Assembly: GCA_947624995.1 (NCBI GenBank)
Contig: CANQMS010000011.1
Span: 1-62,836 of the forward strand
From: an uncultured Clostridia bacterium
Lineage (GTDB): Bacteria; Bacillota; Clostridia; Oscillospirales; CAG-272
Direction: 5' to 3'
DNA length: 62,836 nucleotides
Each line of letters starts with the position of its first letter. Position 1 is the stretch's first letter. Below the pieces are notes generated by a model. That model saw only the letters and a program-made list of their open reading frames with translations. It did not search any database and had not been told where the DNA came from. The translations under genes and the position numbers were made by a program. This document shows positions 47,401 through 56,900 of the stretch, piece after piece.

Positions 47401-47730
47401 TCAGCAGTTTTCACGTTCGCATAATGCATCTATAAGCTGTTCTATCAGCTTTCTGTGTGGCTCCGACAAAGATGAAAGCTTTTCATTTATCCCTGTCAGT
47501 TCCGTTACGGTGTGCTTTCCTGTCAGAAGATAATCTGCGCTTATGTCAAGGACATCACACAGCTTGATCAGATTTTCGGGGCGGATCGCTTTTTTGCCGA
47601 GCTCAAAATTGGATACCATCTGAACCGAAACATCCATTGCCTCGGATACATATTCCTGCGTGTATCCGAGGTCTTTTCTTCGGGAAGCGGCGCGCAAACC
47701 GATTTCCTTCAAAACAGCAGACTCGCCCAT
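47401..47730 (-). CDS. XRE-family transcriptional regulator
   Basis: The 109-aa protein has a helix-turn-helix SRRKDLGYTQEYVSEAMDVS followed by VQMVSNFELGKKAIRPENLI, then a short helical C-terminal part. ATG at 47730 has GGACGG upstream; ATG at 47748 in the same frame is an alternative. It is divergent from the WYL gene, and the shared upstream region carries two copies of a 13-bp motif, so it likely represses its own and the WYL promoter. It is the first gene of the accessory region. Confidence 0.85.
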   Translation of the reverse strand: MGESAVLKEIGLRAASRRKDLGYTQEYVSEAMDVSVQMVSNFELGKKAIRPENLIKLCDVLDISADYLLTGKHTVTELTGINEKLSSLSEPHRKLIEQLIDALCERENC

Positions 47731-47769
47731 ATTGATCCGTCCGTTCATTCAGCTTTAGGTGCTATTTGC

Positions 47770-47824
47770 ATCACTTATAGATAGATTATATTGAATAAAA
47801 AACGGAAATCAATCACTTATAGAT
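47770..47824. promoter_or_regulatory. Two 13-bp operator-like direct repeats between XRE and WYL genes
   Basis: ATCACTTATAGAT occurs at 47770-47782 and again at 47812-47824, exactly 42 bp apart (about four helical turns). One copy lies downstream of the minus -10 box; the other overlaps both -35 regions. Confidence 0.7.
47785..47812 (-). promoter_or_regulatory. Promoter of the XRE gene
   Basis: On the minus strand TTGATT (47807-47812) and TATAAT (47785-47790) have 16-bp spacing. Confidence 0.7.
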
Positions 47825-47852
47825 TGACATAATAATCTCATAGATGTATAAT
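47824..47852 (+). promoter_or_regulatory. Promoter of the WYL/dynamin/HerA operon
   Basis: TTGACA (47824-47829) and TATAAT (47847-47852) match consensus with 17-bp spacing. The -35 box overlaps the second operator repeat. The leader to the WYL start is about 130 bases with no gene. Confidence 0.82.
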
Positions 47853-47990
47853 CATTTTGCGAAACAAAAACCGAAGAAAAAATATATTATTTTATGTTTT
47901 TTTGTTAAGCGGACAAACGTCTGTCTGATTCACTAACTATAATTGATATTGAAATGTATAAGTAGACAAATTTGACGGAAATTCAACAAA

Positions 47991-48962
47991 ATGATGAATT
48001 CTAAGACAGACAGAATGCTTGAAATATTTTTCCGCGCGCTGCGCGGAGAAGATATATCTGTGAGGGAACTTTCACACAAATATGAAGTTTCTCCGAAAAC
48101 TATTACGCGGATAATCAACGATCTGAAAGCATTTCTGGCGGATCACCCCGAGCTTGTCGGCAATACAGAGTTCAGGTACAGTCATCAGGACAAATGCTAC
48201 CGCTTGACCGTCGATGATTTCTTGACGGATAAGGAGCTGTTCGCCGTGATAGAGGTCTTGATCGGTTCGCGGGCGTTTTCCAAAGAAGAACTGAATACAT
48301 TGGTTGAAAAAATGCGGAAACTGACCACCGTCGGAGACAGAGTGAGACTTAACGCTTTGATCCGCAACGAGCTCTATAACTATTCGGAAGTGAAACACGA
48401 CTGCGGCAGCATTCAGGACAATCTGTGGCAGATGTCAAGATGCATTATGGATCGGCGGGAGATCCGTATAGATTATTACAGATCTGACCGCACCTTTGTT
48501 TCTCATGACTTGAGGCCCGCGTCGATTCTACTTTCGGAAATGTATTTTTATCTCATCGCGTTCCCGATAGAAGGGGATACATCAAAACCGCTGTATTTCA
48601 GAATCGACAGAATCAAAACGATCGTCGAACACAGGAAGAGATATTCAGACAGCGATATTCCCGCATTTGATGAAGGACTGCTGCGAAATCGCAGCATGTT
48701 CATGTGGCCCGGAAAGCTGCGGACCATACGTTTTGAATATACCGGTCCGTCAGTACAGGCTGTGCTCGATAAGCTCCCGACTGCAAAGATAATCGGGCGT
48801 GAGGATGATAAATGTACGCTTGAGGCGGAGGTCTACGGAAACGGCATAAAAATGTGGCTGCTCAGCCAGGGAAGCTGGATAAAGGTTATTTCGCCCGACG
48901 ACTTTGTAGATGAAATGAAAGCGGAGATCGAAAGCATGATCGGAAAGTACAGGCAGCAGTGA
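47991..48962 (+). CDS. WYL-domain transcriptional regulator
   Basis: The 323-aa protein has an N-terminal winged helix (MLEIFFRALRGEDISVRELS, YEVSPKTITRIINDLKAFL), a central WYL domain (RREIRIDYY, LRPASILLSEMYFYLIAFPI, FRIDRIKTIVEH) and a WCX-like C-terminal domain (YGNGIKMWLLSQGSWIKVIS). WYL regulators bind ligands and frequently control phage-defence operons. It lies first in the operon, 55 bases before the dynamin-like gene. The ribosome site is weak, so the ATG at 47991 (the first of two) is provisional. Confidence 0.9.
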   Translation: MMNSKTDRMLEIFFRALRGEDISVRELSHKYEVSPKTITRIINDLKAFLADHPELVGNTEFRYSHQDKCYRLTVDDFLTDKELFAVIEVLIGSRAFSKEELNTLVEKMRKLTTVGDRVRLNALIRNELYNYSEVKHDCGSIQDNLWQMSRCIMDRREIRIDYYRSDRTFVSHDLRPASILLSEMYFYLIAFPIEGDTSKPLYFRIDRIKTIVEHRKRYSDSDIPAFDEGLLRNRSMFMWPGKLRTIRFEYTGPSVQAVLDKLPTAKIIGREDDKCTLEAEVYGNGIKMWLLSQGSWIKVISPDDFVDEMKAEIESMIGKYRQQ

Positions 48963-49017
48963 ATTAAAAACACGGTTATAAAGACATACTTCATGAAAAA
49001 AAGCGAGGACTCAGACA

Positions 49018-50364
49018 TTGGACTATAAGACCATATACGCAAACGCACAGATAATTTCCAAAAACCCGATAAACAGGGAAGACGAGAAAAGCAGGAGCTG
49101 TTATTTTTATACGATCAACAACATAGTTCGTCTCATAGGATGGCAAAGGCGTAAATACTCGCACGCGCAGGCTGAATTTTATAAAAAGCACCTTTTGCAC
49201 GGCGGCGCAAAAGCCCCGAAAGAACTGAAGATAAAAAAACGGTATGCATTCCTTCTCCCTTTTGATATAGCTGCCTTTGCAGCTTTTGACGCTGGCGCTA
49301 TGAAAAAGGAACAGATTGCCCTGGCAGCCGATCATATTTGCAAAACGCAGAACTTAGACGAGGGCGAATGCGCTTTGATACAGAGGTCTTTCAAAGCCGC
49401 AGCCGGGGATGATGAGGCGTGGAATGCTATCCTTGAATGTGAAGCGATGGCGTGGTGCCTGAAATATCTTCGGTATGTAAGGGATAACATATACTTTATC
49501 AGAAAAAAGCCGTACAATATACTGATAACCGCAACGATGAGCGCGGGCAAATCCACGCTGATAAATTCCATTGTTGGGAAAAATATTTCGCTTGCGCGGA
49601 ACATGGCATGTACGAGCAAAATGCACGTCATTGTTTCAAAACCGTTTGAAGACGGTGTTTCGAGCGAGTATGACAACGAGATCCACCTTGACGCCGCAAA
49701 GGATACTCTTCTCGATGACAACGAGCAGAATTTGACAACGCGAATAACGGTCGGAACGTATTTTAAAGGGATGCTCGGCGGGGAGAGGATAGTCCTTCTT
49801 GATTCTCCCGGAGTCAATTTCAGCGAAAACAAAGAGCACCTCAAGATCAGTGATCAGATGATAAGGTCCGGGAAATATCAGATGCTCATATATGTACTCA
49901 ACTCGACGCAGCTCGGAACGACCGACGAAGAAGAGCATCTTAAGTTTGTCGCAAAAAATATCGGGAGAAAAAATATCCTCTTTGTCATGAATAAAGCCGA
50001 TCAGCTCATTTCGGACGATGAAGATATATTCGAAGTCATTGAGAGGCAGAAAAAGTTTTTGATCTCAAAGGGTTTCCGTTCACCGGTCGTTTGCCCGTTT
50101 TCGGCGAGAGCCGCATTTTTGGCAAAGAAAAGTATGTCGGAAAGCCTCAGCCGCACGGAACAAAGAGAGTTTGACAATTATTATGACAAATTCATTCAGA
50201 CCAATCTGTCTCAATACTATGAAAAAAAGCTCCTGTGCGGCGAGATAAAGAAACCGCGCAACGAGGCGGAACGGCTGCTTAAAAACAGCGGAATGACGTA
50301 TTTGGAAAAGATAATCAAAGACATAAAAAACGGAGGAAAGCCAAATGTCACAGCTTTACGTTAA
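49018..50364 (+). CDS. Dynamin-like GTPase 1
   Basis: The 448-aa protein has a helical N-terminal domain (residues 1-160) followed by a dynamin-family GTPase: G1 ITATMSAGKSTLINSIVG (about 170), G2-type region NMACTSKMHV, G3 IVLLDSPGVNFSEN (about 260) and G4 LFVMNKADQLIS (about 324). It ends soon after the G domain and lacks a long stalk or paddle, suggesting it pairs with the larger downstream partner. TTG at 49018 is the start, with GAGGA about ten bases upstream and no in-frame ATG nearby. Its end overlaps the next gene by 20 bases. Confidence 0.9.
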   Translation: MDYKTIYANAQIISKNPINREDEKSRSCYFYTINNIVRLIGWQRRKYSHAQAEFYKKHLLHGGAKAPKELKIKKRYAFLLPFDIAAFAAFDAGAMKKEQIALAADHICKTQNLDEGECALIQRSFKAAAGDDEAWNAILECEAMAWCLKYLRYVRDNIYFIRKKPYNILITATMSAGKSTLINSIVGKNISLARNMACTSKMHVIVSKPFEDGVSSEYDNEIHLDAAKDTLLDDNEQNLTTRITVGTYFKGMLGGERIVLLDSPGVNFSENKEHLKISDQMIRSGKYQMLIYVLNSTQLGTTDEEEHLKFVAKNIGRKNILFVMNKADQLISDDEDIFEVIERQKKFLISKGFRSPVVCPFSARAAFLAKKSMSESLSRTEQREFDNYYDKFIQTNLSQYYEKKLLCGEIKKPRNEAERLLKNSGMTYLEKIIKDIKNGGKPNVTALR

Positions 50365-52888
50365 GTACAATCCCTACAGACTGAGGACCGAGGTCACGGT
50401 AGACGGCGCAAGCATACCCGAGGACAGCATTATTTACAAGGTGTTGTCGGGCAAAAGACTGCAGGAATGGATCGCCGATTTTCCGAAGATGATCCGTGAC
50501 GCTACAAATTCCATGAATTTTTCGGTGAAATTTTGTGGAATGGCGCTTGACTGGGATGACTTTGAAGAATCGTTCCGGCAGGCAAATAAAAACGGCATTT
50601 TGAATGTATCGTCGCTCGATTTCATAAAATGCGGTGACAGCGAAGATATCACCGGCAGGATCGTTGATATATTTACCGAGCTGCAAAAGGGTCCGGTGGA
50701 GGATTTTCATGATCCTAAATTAGCTAAAGCGTTCAACAGCATTAAAGACGCCGTTTTCCCAATCAATGTCATTGCTACAATGAGCTCGGGCAAATCAACA
50801 TTGATCAACGCGCTGCTCGGCCGCAAGCTGATGCCGTCAAAAAATGAAGCATGTACCGCGGTGATCACGGAAATACTTGATACTGACGAGACGGATTTCA
50901 GCGCCGAAGTACTGAATGAAGACAAAAAAGTTATCGATAATGTTCCTAAGCTCACATATGAGATTATGAGCGCTTTGAACGATAACAGCGAAGTTTCAAA
51001 GGTATCCGTAAGGGGCAACATACCGTTCCTTGACTCCCAGTGCACCGCACTGATGCTTGTAGACACTCCCGGCCCGAACAACTCACAGAATGTGGCGCAT
51101 AAGGAAACTACATATAAAGCCATAAACAACGATTCGAACAATCTGATCCTCTATGTTCTGAACGGAACGCAGCTGAGCACGAATGACGACGCTAATCTTC
51201 TGCGCTACGTCGCCGAACAGATGCAGAAGGGCGGAAAGCAGGTCCGCGACAGGTTCCTCTTTGTCATCAACAAAATGGACCAGTTCAATCCGGAGGAGGA
51301 GAGCATTGAGAAAGCGATCGATTCGGCGAAGAAGTATCTCGCGGGATATGGGATCAATGATCCGCAGATATTCCCTTGCTCTGCTTTTACCGCTCTGAGT
51401 ATCCGTACATATCTTTCAGATGTCGACATAGACAATCTGACAAGAACGCAGGAGCGCATGCTCCCGTCAGCGGCACGGGACACGCTGCCGATGATCGACA
51501 AATTTGTCGAGCATGAGCAGATGCATCTGGAAAAGTATACGACGCTCTCCCCGAGCGCTCAGCAGGAGCTTGATTTCCGTCTCAGACAGGCGATAGAGAG
51601 AAACGATACGAAGGAACAGGCGCTTATCCATTCCGGCATATATTCGATAGAAGCCGCAATAACGGCATATGTCAAGAAGTATGCGAAAACGAAAAAGGTC
51701 AAAGACCTTGTCGAATCATTTGAGGAGATCCTCGAAAGCAAGCGAGTGCTGGCATCCGTAAAGGAACAAGTGGAGACGGATGAAAGCGCCGCTGCGGCTT
51801 GCCTCGAGCGCGCGAAAATCGTGCGTCAGAAGATCGACAACGGTGCCGAGGCAAAGAAATTCAAGGCAAAGATCGAGGCGCTAGATCCTATCCCAGAGAT
51901 TGAAAAAGAAACACAGAGCCTAAGAAAAACTGCAATTGGGGAGGCGACCCGGATCTTCAACATGTACGGTGATAGTGATACGATCACAAATCGGGAAGAT
52001 GCCGAGCGCTTGATAAAGCTATTCATGGCGTCGAGCTCTGATGCGATCGCAAAGCTTTCGACCGAGCTTGAAAGCAAGATAAACAGCGAAATAATCGACG
52101 CGGGCGAGCACATTCTCATCGAATATCAGAGGAAGCTCGCAAGCATTGACGAGAGCGCCGCTGACGACCGGCTTGATTTTCAGACCGTCGACCTTATCAA
52201 GGGCGCACTGAGGAATATGCGTGAAAACACCGAGCAGTGGACGAATGAAGAATTTGCCGTCGAAACGGCAGGCAGTATCGGCGAAACCACCGAGGAAGAG
52301 CGAGTCTACTATGAGAAGGTCGGTGAAGAAGAGGAAGATGTGATCAAGGGCATCAGAAAAGAGAAGGTAGGTACAGAAAAAGTATTCGTCAGAAACGAGA
52401 GAAAGTGGGTCGGAGAGAAAGAGGTAAGAAATCCCGACAAGAAATGGTGGCAGATATGGAAACCGCGATATATAACAGAAGATGTTTATGAAGATGTTCC
52501 GGTTTTCGAGGAAAAAGATGTCTTTGTTGATGTGGAAGAACATGAAACGGTCGTGCACGATGTATTTGAAGAGAGGCGTGAGACTGTAAAAAAATACGCT
52601 GTTTCGATTAGAATGCTCCAAATCAACCTGACAACCAAGATCGAACGAAATCTTGACGAGGGAATATCCGGCGCGCTTGAATATGCGGAGGAACAGGTAC
52701 GCACTATGAAGGAACAGTTCAAAGCCATATTCGCTCATCTTGATGAGCTTGTAAAGAGCATATATGACGAGCTCGCGAGGTGCTCTTCCGACCGTGAAGA
52801 GATAGACAAGCGGTTGGAAGAGAACCGCAGGCTTCTCAATTGGACAGAAGGGTATATCGCAAAGATCGAAGATATTATAAATATTTGA
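50345..52888 (+). CDS. Dynamin-like GTPase 2 with stalk and aromatic, membrane-tip-like segment
   Basis: The 847-aa protein has a dynamin GTPase with G1 VIATMSSGKSTLINALLGRK (about residue 143), ACTAVITEIL (G2), G3 LMLVDTPGPNNSQN (about 240) and G4 LFVINKMDQFN (about 309). A long helical stalk follows. From about residue 645 to 745 is a beta-rich, charged segment with an aromatic core (KWWQIWKPRY, near residue 700) resembling the membrane-contact tips of bacterial dynamins. A C-terminal coiled-coil closes the chain. ATG at 50345 has GGAGGA upstream. It is translationally coupled to the first GTPase. Confidence 0.92.
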   Translation: MSQLYVKYNPYRLRTEVTVDGASIPEDSIIYKVLSGKRLQEWIADFPKMIRDATNSMNFSVKFCGMALDWDDFEESFRQANKNGILNVSSLDFIKCGDSEDITGRIVDIFTELQKGPVEDFHDPKLAKAFNSIKDAVFPINVIATMSSGKSTLINALLGRKLMPSKNEACTAVITEILDTDETDFSAEVLNEDKKVIDNVPKLTYEIMSALNDNSEVSKVSVRGNIPFLDSQCTALMLVDTPGPNNSQNVAHKETTYKAINNDSNNLILYVLNGTQLSTNDDANLLRYVAEQMQKGGKQVRDRFLFVINKMDQFNPEEESIEKAIDSAKKYLAGYGINDPQIFPCSAFTALSIRTYLSDVDIDNLTRTQERMLPSAARDTLPMIDKFVEHEQMHLEKYTTLSPSAQQELDFRLRQAIERNDTKEQALIHSGIYSIEAAITAYVKKYAKTKKVKDLVESFEEILESKRVLASVKEQVETDESAAAACLERAKIVRQKIDNGAEAKKFKAKIEALDPIPEIEKETQSLRKTAIGEATRIFNMYGDSDTITNREDAERLIKLFMASSSDAIAKLSTELESKINSEIIDAGEHILIEYQRKLASIDESAADDRLDFQTVDLIKGALRNMRENTEQWTNEEFAVETAGSIGETTEEERVYYEKVGEEEEDVIKGIRKEKVGTEKVFVRNERKWVGEKEVRNPDKKWWQIWKPRYITEDVYEDVPVFEEKDVFVDVEEHETVVHDVFEERRETVKKYAVSIRMLQINLTTKIERNLDEGISGALEYAEEQVRTMKEQFKAIFAHLDELVKSIYDELARCSSDREEIDKRLEENRRLLNWTEGYIAKIEDIINI

Positions 52889-52904
52889 AATGAAAGGGGC
52901 AAAA

Positions 52905-53552
52905 ATGGATAGAACAATAAAAGATCTTGCCGACAAAAGAGATCTCAAGTCGCTAAAATATATTTTTTCCGGCGCACTTGATGCCGACCCGACGTTTGAA
53001 CAGTATGCAGAAGATTTCGATTATTGCCGCTCGATCCCGGGGCTTCTTGAACCTCACAGAGAGCTGACCCCTTTTGCCAATGACAGTAACCTTTGGGATG
53101 ATGAGTATTGGGTGAACCTCAAAATGGATCTCATCAGCAACTTTTCCGAAAAACGGATGGAGCACATGATAGAAGTTGCGAAGGTCTATATGCGTGACAG
53201 AATAGAACGGATCAGAGCGTCGCGCGCTGCAGCAGAATCTGCAAAAAACGCGAAGCCTCGGATGGAAAGCAATACCGGGACCGTTTCCGGCAGAAGGATC
53301 ACCGGTACGTATTCGAAAGTCGACCCCGAAGAAGTAGAGAGAATAAAGGAGATCGAACGTAGAAACAGGGAGGCTGACGAACGCGATAGGGAGGCTGCTG
53401 AACGCGTAGCTGAAGCCGAAAGAAAGAACGAAGAGGCAAAAAACGCCAAAAAAAACAAAAAAACGTCAGACTCAAAAAAAGCACTCGGGGTTGCGGCGGT
53501 GCTCCTGGCAGCGGTGATAATTATAATAATCCTGATTATCCTACTAAGATGA
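52905..53552 (+). CDS. Tail-anchored coiled-coil protein
   Basis: I do not recognise the family. The 215-aa protein has an N-terminal globular domain with aromatic/acidic residues (to about residue 100), then a charged Arg/Glu coiled-coil (about 130-185) and one C-terminal membrane helix (VAAVLLAAVIIIIILIILLR), so the globular part should face the cytoplasm. ATG at 52905 fits AAAGGGG; ATG at 52890 is possible. The stop overlaps the next gene by ATGA. It likely anchors the dynamin/HerA machinery to the membrane. Confidence 0.75.
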   Translation: MDRTIKDLADKRDLKSLKYIFSGALDADPTFEQYAEDFDYCRSIPGLLEPHRELTPFANDSNLWDDEYWVNLKMDLISNFSEKRMEHMIEVAKVYMRDRIERIRASRAAAESAKNAKPRMESNTGTVSGRRITGTYSKVDPEEVERIKEIERRNREADERDREAAERVAEAERKNEEAKNAKKNKKTSDSKKALGVAAVLLAAVIIIIILIILLR

Positions 53553-53950
53553 AGCCACAGCCCCGGAATAAAGAACAAAACGAGGGAGCAGAACAGAAGA
53601 GAAAGAGCTACAATATAACACGCAAATACATATACAAAGGAGAGACGTATACATTCACAATAAATAAACCGCGTTATAATGAGCTCTACAGAAAAAAAGT
53701 CGGAACAGAGGAGACCGATATATTTGTAAAGAGCGGTCAGATAAGTACAAGTAAATGCAATAAAGTGGATTCGAGAGTGGGATCTTACAAAGATATTTTG
53801 TATAGATTTACTTTGTACGAAGTAAAAGGGGAAAAGGACAAGTATGCATTAAGCATAGAAGAAGATCCGCCTCACATATCTTTAGATTTATCTCTCAATA
53901 GAGACGTTGATTTATTCGTTAAAAAGCAGGAAGGAGGCGGCAGGAGATGA
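53549..53950 (+). CDS. Hypothetical protein between the tail-anchored and HerA genes
   Basis: The 133-aa protein is soluble, basic in the first 25 residues (Gln/Lys/Arg-rich) and then mostly beta-like with many tyrosines (YNITRKYIYKGETYTFTIN, YKDILYRFTLYEVKGEKDKY). No family is recognised. It overlaps the genes on both sides by ATGA and so is certainly translated with them. It may be an adaptor for the ATPase. Confidence 0.65.
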   Translation: MKPQPRNKEQNEGAEQKRKSYNITRKYIYKGETYTFTINKPRYNELYRKKVGTEETDIFVKSGQISTSKCNKVDSRVGSYKDILYRFTLYEVKGEKDKYALSIEEDPPHISLDLSLNRDVDLFVKKQEGGGRR

Positions 53951-56900
53951 CAGATCACGAAAAAGCAAGAAACGAAATTTCTCTCAAGCCGTATCCCGAA
54001 AACGGAACGGCGGAGGGAGGCGCGGTTATATATACCGGGAGCCCTGAGGTATCTACTCTTGATATACTGCGGAGAAATCTTGACAACTGTCTTGATATCA
54101 TTGACAACGAAGTGCTGAAAAGGTATGTCCCCGAGCTTCACGACTGCGAGATAATTCCGCTTGATGAAGAAAAAATAAAAGCGTTTCAGGGGATGCACTT
54201 TTTCCGTATCACGGAGCTTGTATATCAGGAGGACGAGTTTTCGGTTCACAAGCTGGCAACGGTTTTTAATTCGCTTTCAAATAAACCTTGCACACTGTCG
54301 CTTATGATCAGGAGCAACGGCAATATCACGCATTTTTATATCGGCGTGCGGTCGCGTGACCCGAAGTATTCGACAGGGACGATGAGACGCCTGCTTGAGC
54401 AGAGTCTTTTAGGGCTTTTCCCTGGCAGCAAAACCGAAGAATACCTGAATGAAACGCTGAAAAACGATCTGAGCAGGCTTTGCGTTCACAGCGTTGCAAG
54501 CGTCACATGCGTTGCCGATTACAAGCAGGAAGACAATGCGCCCGACAATCAAAAGTTTATCCAGGGCCTCGAAAAATTCGTTTACAGCATGCAGGGAAAA
54601 CCCTTTACGGCTGTGTTTATAGCGAATAATCTCAGCAGCAATGACATTTCCGAGGCGCGTTTGGAGTACGAGCGGATATATACCATGCTGTCTCCTTTTG
54701 CAAACATGCAGTATAATTACGGCGGCAGCAGCAGCGTCGGTACATCGTCGAGCAGTACGACCGGAAGCTCGGAGACGGAACAGAAGGGGAGCGTGACAAC
54801 TTTGTCCTCTTCCGAAGGATCGTCAATGACAGATACGACCGGGCAGAACGCAGCGGCAAGTATTTCCGAGACAAAAGGGCAAAACAGATCCATCGGCACT
54901 TCAACCGGGAAAACTTTTACAAAGACTGATGGTACAAATGAATCCGAGACAGACTCTACTTTTGCATCGACTACATATTCCGTGAACAGAGGATCCGGAG
55001 TAAGTTTTTTTGGCGTGCAAAGCTCCAGGAACTTCGGGATGTCGTTTACAGAAGGATCATCTCATTCTAAAACTCACGGCACTATGCACTCAGAATCGAT
55101 GGCGGACACGATCTCAAGAAACCTTAATTTCGGTTTTTCGGAATCGCTGGCTCAAAGCTCCACTTTGGGCGCATCGCAGAGCAGTTCATACGCAGAATCA
55201 ACAACGAAAGGTGAGCAGTTCAGCGAGAATGAGAGCAGAAGCATAGGAACGAGTTCTTCAAAAACCGATGCTCTGACGGAAACTTTCGGCAAGTCTCAGG
55301 CGGTTGTCCTCAATATTCAGAACAAGGCCTTGACGGACACGCTGAAAAGGCTTGAAAAGCAGCTCGATCGCCTTGATGAATGCGAAAGCATGGGAATGTG
55401 GGATTTTGCCGCATATTTCCTCGGCGAAAGCTCTGCCGAATCGGATTCCGCCGCCGGCGTGTACCGTTCACTCGTGTCAGGCACCAAAAGCGGCGTTCAG
55501 ATGTCGGCGGTGAACACGTGGAACGATGCCGAAAAGGTCGGGTCTCTGACAAAATATATTTTCAATTTTATACACCCCGAATTTTTATATAAGCTCGCCG
55601 AATGCGCGGAAACACGCGAAGTTGCCGTTAATGCGGCATCATTCGTGAGTACAAACGAATTGGCGATACATCTTGGGTTGCCGCGCCGCTCGATATCCGG
55701 CTTGTCGGTGATCGAACATGCCGCATTCGGAAGGGAGATCGTGCGATATGACCGCAAAGAAACTTCCGGCGCCGTTCGGCTTGGAAAGATCTTCAATATG
55801 GGGCAGGAGGTAGATCTTTCGGAAGTATGCCTTGATATAGACAGTCTCGCGATGCACACATTTATTGTAGGGGCAACCGGCAGCGGAAAGTCGAATACCG
55901 TCTACACTCTGCTTGATAAGCTCACAAAATCGTCCAAAAACGATATTAATGTAAACTACATGGTCATTGAACCGGCTAAGGGTGAGTACAAAAATGTTTT
56001 CGGACACAGAAAAAATGTTTCCGTGTTCGGAACAAATCCCGAATATACGGCACTTCTGAAAATAAATCCGTTCAGGTTCCCGAAAGGGATCCATGTGCTG
56101 GAGCACATTGACAGGCTGATCGACATTTTCAATGTATGTTGGCCGATGTACGCAGCCATGCCCGCAGTTTTGAAAGATGCGGTACTCGGCGCGTACAGCG
56201 CCTGCGGCTGGGATCTGGAAAAATCCGAGAATACCGTCTTTGATGGTCTTTATCCGACGTTTCAGGATCTGCTCGAACAGCTTGTCAGAGTTATCGATGA
56301 GTCGGCATATTCCGATGAAGTAAAGTCAAATTATGTCGGATCCCTGACGACACGTGTGCGTTCTCTCACAAACGGTCTTAACGGACAGATCTTCTCAAGC
56401 AAAGAGATCGATAACGGCGTCCTCTTTGACAGCAACGTTATTGTGGATCTTAGCAGGGTCGGCTCTCAGGAAACAAAGGCACTGCTCATGGGCGTGCTTG
56501 TAATGAGGCTTTCGGAACACCGCATGAGCGGCAAAAAAGAGCCGAACAGCAGGCTGCGCCACATCACGGTCCTGGAAGAAGCGCACAATATTCTCGGCAA
56601 GGTTTCCGCGGATGCCGGTCCGGAAGGTGTGAGTATCGCCGGAAAGTCTGTGGAAATGCTTTCAAACGCTATTGCGGAAATGCGTACATACGGTGAGGGG
56701 TTCATTATCGCCGATCAATCGCCTGGCGCCGTTGACATTTCCGCGATAAGAAATACGAATACCAAGATCATCATGCGCCTCCCGGAAGAGAGCGACCGCT
56801 ATGTATCGGGCAAATCAGCTGCGCTGAAGGACGATCAGATCGACGAGATCGCCAGATTACCGCAGGGGGTCGCGGTCGTTTATCAGAACGATTGGGTCGA

